Positions 16,063 through 23,994 of a stretch of 64,000 bases of DNA are shown here, one piece after another. Both the position numbers and the translations under genes were made by a program. A model generated the notes under the pieces. It made no database searches and had not been told where the DNA came from. It saw nothing but the letters and a program-made list of their open reading frames with translations. Source of the stretch: Gammaproteobacteria bacterium (GTDB taxonomy: Bacteria; Pseudomonadota; Gammaproteobacteria; Xanthomonadales; Wenzhouxiangellaceae); assembly GCA_021772985.1 (NCBI GenBank), contig JAJFKX010000058.1, positions 1 through 64,000 on the forward strand, given 5' to 3'. How positions within the stretch are numbered: the first letter of the stretch is position 1; every line of letters begins with the position of its first letter.

Positions 16063-17454
16063 ATGACAATCACTGTTCCCTCGAAGCAAGTAACTTTAAG
16101 GAAACCGCATAAACGAAATTCTATCGGATGGAGAATAACCTTGCAGATATCCAACTTCTATTCGCTGCTAAGTTCCGGCTCGGCGGATGGGCCTAGAGAG
16201 CCTGTAGCGGTGAATGGTCGCGAACTTCAGGAACTGATCAGCCCAACGCTGTCCGATGAATTTGCCAATCGCTATTTCTCGCGTTTGCCGTTCGGAATGC
16301 GTGGAGCTTCTGAAAAATTCAAACCTATTTTCGGTTGGGAAGCGTTGAATCAAGCGCTCGCTGCAGGCCGGAAAACTACGGATAAACGGTATGAAATAAA
16401 GGCGTGCTTTTCCCAAGGCGAAAAGTCCGGGAGCCCCCGGCGTATGTTTGTAGCGTATCACGGCCAACTAGCCGAGTTACTACAGGCTGGCGCAACGGTG
16501 TGTATCACTAACATCCATCTGGTTGATCCGTCCCTGGCTCGGTGGTCATCAGCGATTCGCGATCAATTGAATTTTACTGGTTACACGGGGGTTAACTGCT
16601 ATATATCGCCCGACGGTTCCGGGTTTGCCACTCACTACGATGCGAGGGTTGCCACGACTCTCCAGGTCGCCGGGAAAAAGCGATGGAGATATTCTACAGA
16701 GCCCGCAAAGGCTTGGCCCACACGTAATGTGATGTATCGCCAGGAAGAGCTCCAAGCGAACAAGGCGGACCTGGATGACATTGGAAAATTGCCCCCCGAT
16801 ATGGAATTTCATGAAGTGGAGTTGGGTCCCGGTGACCTTCTCTGTCTCCCCGCTGGCACTTGGCACTCTGCCTGCGCCGTTGGCCATTCGTTGGCTCTTA
16901 ACCTCTATTTCCAGCCTCGGAACTTTCTAAGCCAGTTGATTCCTGTGCTGCAGGGTTTGGCAGGCTCGAATAGCCACTGGATTTCCGGCCCGCCGGTGAC
17001 GGTGGAGAAGGCCCATGGGTCCATACCGAAGCAAGTCTCGGCTTATATGCAGGAACGCCTCGATGAGTTTCGCAATATGGCTTTGGAGACCATCGATGAT
17101 CGTTGCGCGGTGACCGAGTCTTGGTTGAATTCGTTACGCGGCGTGGGTGCAGGGCAATCTGCTGCACGATCATTAACGCCGCTGGTGTCGGCGGAGCAAC
17201 GTTTACGCGTTGCAACGTCATCGTTTCGTTTTATTCAATGTCGAGACAATGTCGTTGTAGCTTGTGAATCTGGCCTGCTCAAGTTTCCTGCGGCTGTGGC
17301 GCCGACCCTGCAGCTGCTGTTTTCCGAAGCACATAGTTTTACCGCAAATGATGTTCTTGGATGGCGGGTAAAATCCGATCAGCCTGCTGCAGGTGAAATC
17401 ATGTCTTGCTTGCAGGCCTTGATGGATAATGGAATTCTCGAGATAGCAGGGTAA
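16063..17454 (+). CDS. JmjC-type cupin (Fe(II)/2-oxoglutarate oxygenase-like) protein
   Basis: A 463-residue protein of the cupin_4/JmjC group, which includes the ribosomal oxygenases. The iron ligands are visible as H191-x-D193 (GFATHYDARVATTLQVAGKK) and H268 (LCLPAGTWHSA). TGVNCYISPDGSGF and KKRWRYSTEP are typical flanking segments. The C-terminal 150 residues resemble a winged-helix or dimerisation part. Two starts are possible: ATG at 16063, with no clear ribosome-binding site, or TTG at 16141 behind GGAGA. It may hydroxylate a protein or peptide. It lies 2 kb outside the RiPP genes on the other strand, so a role there is only a possibility. Confidence 0.8.
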   Translation: MTITVPSKQVTLRKPHKRNSIGWRITLQISNFYSLLSSGSADGPREPVAVNGRELQELISPTLSDEFANRYFSRLPFGMRGASEKFKPIFGWEALNQALAAGRKTTDKRYEIKACFSQGEKSGSPRRMFVAYHGQLAELLQAGATVCITNIHLVDPSLARWSSAIRDQLNFTGYTGVNCYISPDGSGFATHYDARVATTLQVAGKKRWRYSTEPAKAWPTRNVMYRQEELQANKADLDDIGKLPPDMEFHEVELGPGDLLCLPAGTWHSACAVGHSLALNLYFQPRNFLSQLIPVLQGLAGSNSHWISGPPVTVEKAHGSIPKQVSAYMQERLDEFRNMALETIDDRCAVTESWLNSLRGVGAGQSAARSLTPLVSAEQRLRVATSSFRFIQCRDNVVVACESGLLKFPAAVAPTLQLLFSEAHSFTANDVLGWRVKSDQPAAGEIMSCLQALMDNGILEIAG

Positions 17455-17790
17455 GCTGTTATCAGCGGTGCTGGATTAATTAGCATGCCCCCGGTGGTGG
17501 TTGGCAATCGGTTGTACAATTACGCGCAGCGCTTAACGAGTTATGTCTTAGTGCTTAATAGTTGGAATTGAAATCAATTCGGGCACCACGATTGGATACC
17601 CGCCAAGGCTCAGAAAACCTGTCTCATTGGCCTCGGTGTGGCGCAAGGTACCATTAACAAACAAATTCAAACCGCCTACCGCACCCAGAGACAATTTGCA
17701 GCACTAACATTTAAGTCAATGCCATCATCTGTGAGATAACCCGCCAATACGGCTACGGTATCAATCATAAAATGAATCAGGCCAAATTAA

Positions 17791-17949
17791 GGGCACCTCT
17801 ATTAATTCTGGATGAGTCAGCTTGAGAGTCAAAATGGCCAAGATCAAGGCGAAATCCGCAGGTAATAGCTGGCTATTGCAAAGGGTTTTAACGCAGATAT
17901 TGGGTATTTTGGACTCAAGATGCTCGTTCATGAATTAATAGAGGCGCCC
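17791..17949. mobile_element. palindromic MITE-like element with TTAA flanks
   Basis: The terminal inverted repeats are GGGCACCTCTATTAATTC on the left and GAATTAATAGAGGCGCCC on the right, with one mismatch. TTAA abuts both ends and may be the target duplication. The symmetry continues inwards (TTGAGAGTCAAAAT against ATTTTGGACTCAAG) to a central GTAATAGC/GCTATTGC, so the whole 159 bp can fold into one hairpin. It has no coding capacity. It lies in the 523-bp gap between the cupin and EEP genes, the rest of which shows nothing. Confidence 0.8.
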
Positions 17950-17977
17950 TTAAATCTATGTTGATTGATTCAGGGCG

Positions 17978-19426
17978 TTATGTTTTACTTTTGATGCTGG
18001 TCAGGTAGTCATCGGAGTAATCAATTTTCAACTCAATCCACATCGGTAAATGATCAGACATTTGAAATGTTCTCCAATCCTTGTACTTCCAGTTTGATGC
18101 TTTGCTTCTGCCCGCTTTGCGCCGGCGTTGCAACTCCTTGTTCATCAGCGGTATATAGTGTTTCTCATCTTGTCCGCCATCATCGCCGCAGTTTCGATAA
18201 ACATATTTGAAGAAATCAAATACGCCAGCCCGTACGGTTTCCACCTTGGTGATCTGCTGGTGATCGGAATCACCTGTATAAATGGCAATCTGATCGTAAT
18301 ATTCGTCACGCGATACATTGGTGCCCGCAGGGATTTTTCTGATCTGTTCGGGAATTTCGAAACCGTTGGATACCAATGCTTCGTAAGTCTTGTGGTTTTT
18401 ACCTTTGATATTGAAATCGCCAAGCGCAAAGAAAAAACTATCTGCTTCAGAATCTGACTCCGACTTGGCTTTTTTGGCCAGCATTTTGGTCAGTTGAGCA
18501 ATTTCTCGACGGCGACGTTCCAGACCATGTGCGCTGTTATCACCGTAGTAGATATGCACGGTGCACAACATTATTTTCAACCACCCGGCCTGAAAAGCAA
18601 CCAGGTAAGGTGTTCGGGCAAACTGCAACAATCCGGAGGCACGGGCACCATCAGGCAGCTCCAAAGCCCAATTTTTCGCCAGGCTAATTTCATTGACAGG
18701 TTTGTTCTGGAGTTGCCAGGTATCTGGTTGTTGATTGCATATCACTGGTGTTCCAGTTGGAATAAGCAGCTCACTGCCGGCTGGCAGCGTTACTTTGGTG
18801 CCCGGCGGTAACGGCAGGCGCAAAGCTTGCTTGAGTTGATATTGTCCACAGCGAACGCGCAACTTAGGGTTTTGCAGAGGCATACATGTGGCTTGCGGGA
18901 AAGTAATTGTATAGTCATTGCCAGTGGCTATCAGCTGTAAACCTTCCGGATGATAGATAACATGCGAATCACCCAGCGTTAACTCACCAGCAATACCCCG
19001 AAACCAACAAGTGTTTCGGTTATAGATGAATACCATGCGCTCGGAATTACCGGATACGTCAGTGGCAATGGCCTTCCAGGCACTGCCAAGCAAAGCTAAT
19101 AATTTATGCAAGCCACTCAGGTCACTGGTTACTTCTTGAATAGCAACCAGGTCAAATTCAGATATTATTTCGGCGATAAAATAATAGGCATCGTCCAGCC
19201 GTACACCATATTTATTCTCATCACCGAACTCTCTTAAATTCCAGGTTGCTAATCTCAGGACTTTACTGGAGTCAGGCAGTCTATTCATATGCTTGGGCAG
19301 TTTATTGAGGTGCTGCCTAAACCCTTTTCGCAGACGCAGTAACCCATCCGCAATCCACCTTTTATTAGCAGCCGCTTGTGCCGAGTCTCCAGGTAAAATC
19401 TTGAGTGCGGAATAATCAATACTCAT
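17978..19426 (-). CDS. endonuclease/exonuclease/phosphatase-family protein
   Basis: A 482-residue protein with an EEP (DNase I-like) fold split by a long insertion. N-terminal LRLATWNLREFGDE has the metal-binding asparagine (N63), and FDLVAIQEV the glutamate. FFFALGDFNIKGKNHKTYEA supplies the D-x-N pair, and MSDHLPMWIELKID the C-terminal D-H pair. Between them is a beta-rich insertion of about 150 residues (LPAGSELLIPTGTPVICNQQ). There is no signal peptide. It could act on nucleic acid or on a phosphoester; the substrate cannot be read. It lies just downstream of the lanthipeptide synthetase on the same strand (75-bp gap). A broken paralogue is at 29240-29750. Confidence 0.85.
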   Translation of the reverse strand: MSIDYSALKILPGDSAQAAANKRWIADGLLRLRKGFRQHLNKLPKHMNRLPDSSKVLRLATWNLREFGDENKYGVRLDDAYYFIAEIISEFDLVAIQEVTSDLSGLHKLLALLGSAWKAIATDVSGNSERMVFIYNRNTCWFRGIAGELTLGDSHVIYHPEGLQLIATGNDYTITFPQATCMPLQNPKLRVRCGQYQLKQALRLPLPPGTKVTLPAGSELLIPTGTPVICNQQPDTWQLQNKPVNEISLAKNWALELPDGARASGLLQFARTPYLVAFQAGWLKIMLCTVHIYYGDNSAHGLERRRREIAQLTKMLAKKAKSESDSEADSFFFALGDFNIKGKNHKTYEALVSNGFEIPEQIRKIPAGTNVSRDEYYDQIAIYTGDSDHQQITKVETVRAGVFDFFKYVYRNCGDDGGQDEKHYIPLMNKELQRRRKAGRSKASNWKYKDWRTFQMSDHLPMWIELKIDYSDDYLTSIKSKT

Positions 19427-19501
19427 ATAGCCATATCCGCCGATAGTGGATAATCGAGTTGCTCATTGTGCGATCATCAGCCTCTATGCACGCAGTCGAA
19501 T

Positions 19502-22240
19502 CTATTCCGGGAGGCGAAGGGATTGCAGTCCTTCCAGATCGTGTAACAACCTGGTTTTGCCATGCATGAATCGATCCAGAAATACACCCGCACCGGCGCT
19601 GCCATAGCCGTAGTCATTGCTGATGCGTGACAAAGATCTGCCCGGCATTGCGATTCCATTGCCTTTTTGTATGCGATAGAGAAGAATGCTCTTTGCAATA
19701 TCACGTGCTTTTTTTGCGAACCCACTGTCACCGGTGACCTGATGCATATCCAGCATAAAATCACCGATACCACTTAAGCCCTCAAACTGTGCTGGCAAAA
19801 TAGTAAAACGAGAATAATTGGCACGAGCAACATCGTGGGCAAGTTTAAGATAGCGACCCTCCTGCAGCATCACAAAGAACCGAATGATGACAGCACCGAT
19901 GCCGCAACCGCCTTCTAACCAATAAGGTGACCATACGCCAGATTTACCGCTCAGCGACCAACGTGGCAAACCATCTGCATAATCAACACTGGCGGCCGAG
20001 ATGTCATACTCCAGGGCATTTCTGGCGGCGTTTAGAAACTGTGTTTGCTGAGTCAAATGGCTCAGATACAAAAGGAATAATGCAATGCCGCTGCCACCAT
20101 ATGCATAGCCAGGTTTCAGCATATCTCCTGTGGAATCTTGCCAACCTATGCCGTGAGCATTACTGACGCTATCGCCGGCAATGCGTTCGCCGATCTCAAT
20201 GGCTTTGTCGATATACCATTGATCGTTGGTCCATAAGTACATTTGCATGCATACCATGCCGCAACCTGCAGCACCATAGAAGATGCCCCGGTCTTTATAA
20301 AGCAGATCCGATTCAAGTGCCATTTTGAGTGTATCTTGCGCGCGCTGTTTATGACCTATCTGCCAGAACGTATAGGCAATGCCCGCCAGACCCAGGTATA
20401 ACCCTGGTGGATAACGCTCTAGCGAAAGTGGTTGTTTACACATCCACCGATCAACTGTTTCGGGAATTTCTGCAGCAACCGTCTGTAAGTACAATGCCGG
20501 ACCGCATGCCCCATAAGCAATGCTCATTGGATTGGTGCCAAAAATCTTATAATCAGATGGCCACAGGCAATCAGAACGTTTGCTATTACTTGTTGCTATT
20601 ATGTATTGAGTAATACCAGCAGTCGTTTGTTTGACCTGTTCGCTCAAGCTGATGTCATCATAGATAAATGCTGATACCGTATTAACTGGTTGTTGATAAA
20701 CAACCGGTTGGTGATCGTGCCCTTCAAGTTCTAATAATTTCAGCGCAGCTATCGGTTTACCCAGTGTCAATAATCTAATGGCTTGCGGCACCCATCCAGG
20801 TAATTGCGCCGCCTCAGTCATAATTGCCATGAACTGTTCGTAAATACCGGGCGATAGCGTATTAAGGCGATTAACAGGCAATAACATGCTGAATAACACC
20901 ATTCCAGCCGCATACCAATCGTCACTGTAAGTAACACTTAGCTTGGTGCTTTTACCCCGTGATCGATAACCGGGGGTCATCCAGACACTGGATAGTTCAT
21001 CAGGGTCCGCGGACCAACGATGATCCCATGCGCTTTCTAAATCCACCAGATAAATATTGCGCTGCTCATCAATCAAGATGTTATAGGGAGAGATATCACC
21101 AATAACAATGTTCCGTCGATGAACAGCCAGTATGGCTTTTATCAGATTAATTCCAACTGCCTGGAAGGCTTCGCAAAAACGTTTGATCTTTTCTCGATTC
21201 GCATCAAAAGGTGCCAGTAAAACATTGTCCTGTGCCCTGAACCGTGAGAATGAAAACCCATCAATAAACTGCTGTACAGCGAAAGTGTGTCCACCTTCAT
21301 TAAATACTTCTATGCCTCGTGCTACACAATTTAACTCAGATAATTTATTTAATATTTTATGTTCTCGCCTGATAGAATCTTCCGCATAAAACCGCCACTT
21401 GGGAACGTGCGAGATTGTTGTATGTGGTCGTGCTTCCTTGATCAAAACCTCATCACCACTGGTCAAATCTGTAGCCAGATAAGTCCCCCCGCAATTAGAA
21501 AAGGTAATGGCCTCCTTGATCCGGTACTTTCCGTTTAATACCACCGAACCAGCTTGGGCCAGGCTATCATCACCAGCAAAAGGATCCGCGACATCATCTG
21601 GCAGTCTAAAATACGGAACGCGCTGATCCGGTATCAACTTACCACTTGAGTCAACAATACATAGAACGCTCCCACCCTTGACTGTCAGTTGTTTTTTAGG
21701 CACAAAACCACCGTACCGGTAAAACAGCACTTTGTTATCATTAATTGGTTTGTCAGAGAGAATATATGGACCGGAAAAATCTCGCGTTTCAGCATCCAGT
21801 TTTTTAGCCAGATCCAGGAACTGATCGATACAAGCAGGGTAAATCGTAATAAGCTTATGTGCTGATTCGCGCGGGAAAAACTTGCAGTTAGCGATAGCCA
21901 GCATACTCTCTGACTGCAATACCTTAAAGATAACCTTTCCTTCAATACAAACAGGTATCGCCGCTTTCAGAATGCTCCTGGCATTATCCTGTGTTGCACT
22001 GATATGCAGCTTGAAACCGTTGTCAGGAAGTTTTTTGCCTGATGGTGCCACATGGTACCAGAGACCACTGCGTTTAAGCATCCAGTCACTGGGCACCATA
22101 GAGCGCAATACTTTTCTATAATCTCCTGACAAAGGCATCCGTTCCAGGGTTTCAAAATAGGTATTACTGGCTAGTGTATATAAAAAAGCATTTTGTGAGC
22201 CCGAATGCTCAGGGTAAACTTTACTGGTAGAAATATCCAT
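19502..22240 (-). CDS. lanKC: class III lanthipeptide synthetase (LanKC)
   Basis: A 912-residue trifunctional synthetase that phosphorylates Ser/Thr, eliminates phosphate and cyclises onto Cys. Residues about 70-185 are the lyase domain (FKLHISATQDNARSIL, HKLITIYP, GPYILSDKP, FYRYGGFV). Residues about 238-510 are a Ser/Thr kinase: K268 (LIKEA), catalytic loop GDISPYN at 381-387, and DLE at 400-402 in place of DFG, as usual in this family. From about 560 to the end is a LanC-like cyclase with G-x-x-G blades. The class I/II/IV zinc ligands are missing (YWLEGGCGIG and QFEGLSGIG stand where W-C-x-G and C-H-G would be). This assigns class III. AGGTGG precedes the start. It is the last of the RiPP genes and follows four precursor genes. 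Confidence 0.95.
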   Translation of the reverse strand: MDISTSKVYPEHSGSQNAFLYTLASNTYFETLERMPLSGDYRKVLRSMVPSDWMLKRSGLWYHVAPSGKKLPDNGFKLHISATQDNARSILKAAIPVCIEGKVIFKVLQSESMLAIANCKFFPRESAHKLITIYPACIDQFLDLAKKLDAETRDFSGPYILSDKPINDNKVLFYRYGGFVPKKQLTVKGGSVLCIVDSSGKLIPDQRVPYFRLPDDVADPFAGDDSLAQAGSVVLNGKYRIKEAITFSNCGGTYLATDLTSGDEVLIKEARPHTTISHVPKWRFYAEDSIRREHKILNKLSELNCVARGIEVFNEGGHTFAVQQFIDGFSFSRFRAQDNVLLAPFDANREKIKRFCEAFQAVGINLIKAILAVHRRNIVIGDISPYNILIDEQRNIYLVDLESAWDHRWSADPDELSSVWMTPGYRSRGKSTKLSVTYSDDWYAAGMVLFSMLLPVNRLNTLSPGIYEQFMAIMTEAAQLPGWVPQAIRLLTLGKPIAALKLLELEGHDHQPVVYQQPVNTVSAFIYDDISLSEQVKQTTAGITQYIIATSNSKRSDCLWPSDYKIFGTNPMSIAYGACGPALYLQTVAAEIPETVDRWMCKQPLSLERYPPGLYLGLAGIAYTFWQIGHKQRAQDTLKMALESDLLYKDRGIFYGAAGCGMVCMQMYLWTNDQWYIDKAIEIGERIAGDSVSNAHGIGWQDSTGDMLKPGYAYGGSGIALFLLYLSHLTQQTQFLNAARNALEYDISAASVDYADGLPRWSLSGKSGVWSPYWLEGGCGIGAVIIRFFVMLQEGRYLKLAHDVARANYSRFTILPAQFEGLSGIGDFMLDMHQVTGDSGFAKKARDIAKSILLYRIQKGNGIAMPGRSLSRISNDYGYGSAGAGVFLDRFMHGKTRLLHDLEGLQSLRLPE

Positions 22241-22373
22241 AATTAAACCACCTGCTGCTACGGTTACAATTAACTTGTCATAGGCAAAATCACGACCGCT
22301 GGATAAAATATGGGGCTGACAACATACGCTGCCCGCCCCAACGGTTAGCTTTGTAAATAAAAAGCTTAATCAA

Positions 22374-22496
22374 TTAGTTGTTATTTTCGAACTGATCATC
22401 ACCGTCACAACCCAAGCTTGCAGCACTGCCTGTCATTTCTGCGTAGTTATCGGTATCGGTGGTTCTAATTTCCTGTAAAGAAAGTACATTTTTCAT
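22374..22496 (-). CDS. lanA1: class III lanthipeptide precursor 1
   Basis: A 40-residue precursor peptide. The leader carries V4-L-S-L-Q-E-I10, matching the class III leader motif (I/L-x-x-L-Q) that docks on LanKC. The core region, M21-T-G-S-A-A-S-L-G-C-D31, has S24-x-x-S27-x-x-C30, the exact spacing that yields a labionin or a lanthionine plus dehydroalanine. The tail is acidic and Asn-rich (GDDQFENNN). GGAG lies 8 nt before the ATG. It is the copy closest to lanKC, with a 133-bp gap and no obvious terminator, so read-through into lanKC is likely. Confidence 0.93.
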   Translation of the reverse strand: MKNVLSLQEIRTTDTDNYAEMTGSAASLGCDGDDQFENNN

Positions 22497-22549
22497 TGTT
22501 ATCTCCTGGTAATTAATACAAATATGAATGAATTAGCTATCTTTATAAA

Positions 22550-22570
22550 AGACGCACTGTAATTATTGCC
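22550..22570 (-). promoter_or_regulatory. conserved block upstream of precursor 1
   Basis: On the plus strand it reads ACGCACTGTAATTATTGCC. It shares GCA-N5-ATTATTG with the regions upstream of precursors 2 and 3, 66-74 bp before each start codon. A second shared piece, CTTTATAAAAGA (22541-22552), lies between the block and the gene. The block may be a promoter element or operator. Confidence 0.5.
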
Positions 22571-22690
22571 TTTATCATCAGCCTTTTAAAGCCGAAAAAA
22601 CAATAATTAATTCCACTGTTTTATATATATTTGCATTATTAGAGGGTGCGAATATACAAGTTTTTCCCTTTGGAAGATCAGACCGTTCAT

Positions 22691-22723
22691 AAAAAAGCAG
22701 GCGATATGTTATCGCCTGCTTTT
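22691..22723 (-). terminator. intrinsic terminator after precursor 2
   Basis: On the minus strand a perfect 13-bp stem (AAAAGCAGGCGAT with ATCGCCTGCTTTT, 5-nt loop) is followed by six T residues. It lies about 40 bp past the stop codon of precursor 2, so that gene can be a transcription unit of its own. Confidence 0.85.
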
Positions 22724-22761
22724 ACCTGCCTGGCGGCAAGTGGTGCCACTATCTCATGGCT

Positions 22762-22878
22762 TTAGGCATCCTGCTGTTGCTCGCCATCACAACCCAAGCT
22801 GGCAGCACTACCTGTCATTTCAGCGTGATCATTAACATCATTGGTTTTGATTTCTTGCAAAGAAAGTACATTTTTCAT
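22762..22878 (-). CDS. lanA2: class III lanthipeptide precursor 2
   Basis: A 38-residue precursor. The leader is M-K-N-V-L-S-L-Q-E-I-K, and the core M21-T-G-S24-A-A-S27-L-G-C30-D31 is identical to precursor 1. The tail differs (GEQQQDA). GGAGATACTA precedes the ATG at 22876-22878. The gene has its own conserved upstream block and its own strong terminator, which gives a repeated promoter-gene-terminator module. Confidence 0.93.
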   Translation of the reverse strand: MKNVLSLQEIKTNDVNDHAEMTGSAASLGCDGEQQQDA

Positions 22879-22929
22879 TAGTATCTCCTAATAAGTGATA
22901 TGAATATGGATTAATTATGCACCTTTATA

Positions 22930-22955
22930 AAAGATGCAGAACCATTATTGCTTTT
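22930..22955 (-). promoter_or_regulatory. conserved block upstream of precursor 2
   Basis: On the plus strand it contains GATGCAGAACCATTATTGC followed by TTTTAC. It shares GCA-N5-ATTATTG-N2-TTTA with precursors 1 and 3. CTTTATAAAAGATGCA, just nearer the gene, is also shared with precursor 1. The spacing to the start codon (66 bp) is the same as for precursor 1. Confidence 0.55.
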
Positions 22956-23055
22956 ACTGGAAGGTATTAAAACAATGAAAGGCAGTAACTTATTTTGCTT
23001 TTTTATTATTAATTATGAGGCATTTAAATTTCGCTTAAAACTTGCTCTACCGCAC

Positions 23056-23085
23056 AAAAACAGACGGCAATATGCCGCCTGTTTT
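23056..23085 (-). terminator. intrinsic terminator after precursor 3
   Basis: On the minus strand AAAACAGGCGGCA pairs with TGCCGTCTGTTTT (one G-T pair, 3-nt loop) and runs into five T residues. It begins about 50 bp after the stop codon of precursor 3. Confidence 0.8.
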
Positions 23086-23135
23086 ACTTGCCAGATAGCA
23101 AGTGATACTTCTACCTTGCGGTATTAAGTATTCGA

Positions 23136-23240
23136 TTAGTCTACGTCATCACAGCCCAGACTGGCAGCACTGCCGGTCATTTCCGCGTGATCATTGACTT
23201 CACTGGTATTGATTTCTTGTAAAAAAAGTACATTTTTCAT
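23136..23240 (-). CDS. lanA3: class III lanthipeptide precursor 3
   Basis: A 34-residue precursor. The leader is M-K-N-V-L-F-L-Q-E-I, where S6 of the other copies is F6. The core M21-T-G-S24-A-A-S27-L-G-C30-D31 is unchanged, and the tail is short and acidic (DDVD, counting D31). GGAGATAGTA precedes the ATG at 23238-23240. It is one of four tandem copies and is flanked by its own upstream block and terminator. Confidence 0.92.
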   Translation of the reverse strand: MKNVLFLQEINTSEVNDHAEMTGSAASLGCDDVD

Positions 23241-23300
23241 TACTATCTCCTAATGATAAGTTAGCGTAACTGGTTTGTTACAAAAACGCTTTTAAATATA

Positions 23301-23326
23301 AAAACGCAAATCCATTATTGTTTTAC
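23301..23326 (-). promoter_or_regulatory. conserved block upstream of precursor 3
   Basis: On the plus strand it contains ACGCAAATCCATTATTG followed by TTTTACC. It matches the blocks of precursors 1 and 2, with the same GCA-N5-ATTATTG core, about 74 bp before the start codon. The equivalent region of precursor 4 keeps only a weak resemblance. Confidence 0.5.
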
Positions 23327-23493
23327 CAGGGGCATATTAAAAGCGCAAAAAGTTGATATTTTCTGCATATTTTAAATATTCATGCCTGTAAAAAAATAAA
23401 CATTCCCCGAGTTTCCAGGTCGGGACAACATGATATTGATCAAAATAGGGCCTTTCGCTGGCCTCAAGATCAGCTTAAATAGTCCAATACAAT

Positions 23494-23527
23494 TAAAAGT
23501 GGGGCAGCAGACTAACACCGCCGCCCC
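23494..23527 (-). terminator. probable terminator after precursor 4
   Basis: On the minus strand GGGGCGGC pairs with GCTGCCCC (one G-T pair) around an 11-nt loop and is followed by ACTTTTAATT. It begins about 60 bp after the stop codon of precursor 4. Confidence 0.55.
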
Positions 23528-23589
23528 GAACTCTAGCTTGCTTTTAAAGAAAGCAGGCAATGCAAGATTGCATTATGCGTCTTGTTGTA

Positions 23590-23694
23590 TCAGTTTTCAC
23601 CGTCACAGCCCAGGCTGGCAATGCTACCTGTCATTTTCGCATGGTTGTAGGTGCTATTGGTTTCAATCAATTGTAGTGTTAGTACATCTTTCAT
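23590..23694 (-). CDS. lanA4: class III lanthipeptide precursor 4 (divergent)
   Basis: A 34-residue precursor, the most divergent of the four. The leader is M-K-D-V-L-T-L-Q-L-I-E, which keeps V-L-x-L-Q. The core is K-M-T-G-S24-I-A-S27-L-G-C30-D31, with A25 replaced by I, so the ring-forming S-x-x-S-x-x-C and the flanking T22 and D31 are all kept. The tail is GEN. GGAGATAATC precedes the ATG at 23692-23694. It is the copy nearest to the ATP-grasp ligase gene. Confidence 0.92.
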   Translation of the reverse strand: MKDVLTLQLIETNSTYNHAKMTGSIASLGCDGEN

Positions 23695-23994
23695 GATTAT
23701 CTCCTGTTAAGAAATTAAACGGCTGACTTGCCGTAATAGACATTCCTCTCATTAAGAATGCATCATCAGAATTGACAATTACCTGATCATTAAAAAGCAC
23801 TAAAAATGCTCTTTTACTACTGATATTAAGAAAAATTAATGAATATATTAAAGCAACGCAGCTTAGCCTGAAGAGCGCTAATTTTAACGGGCATTAGCGA
23901 TATCATTTTGCCTGGTCGCGACCAGCTGTCAGGCAAATTTTATAACTTTGTCCGGGCAGCGCCGTGGCCATAAACCACAGTGCTGTCACGCCCG
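23695..23994. other. intergenic region between ATP-grasp ligase and precursor 4, with a palindrome
   Basis: This 300-bp gap holds a palindrome at 23906-23939: TTTGCCTG and CAGGCAAA enclose CTGGTCGCGACCAG. It lies about 60 bp past the ligase stop codon and has no T-tract after it, so it may be a weak terminator or a REP-like site. The promoter of precursor 4 should also lie here. No further precursor gene was found. Confidence 0.5.

Noticed and set aside
23906-23939. A fifth lanthipeptide precursor between the ligase and precursor 4
   Set aside because: The gap was read on both strands and shows only a palindrome; no V-L-x-L-Q leader or S-x-x-S-x-x-C core was found.
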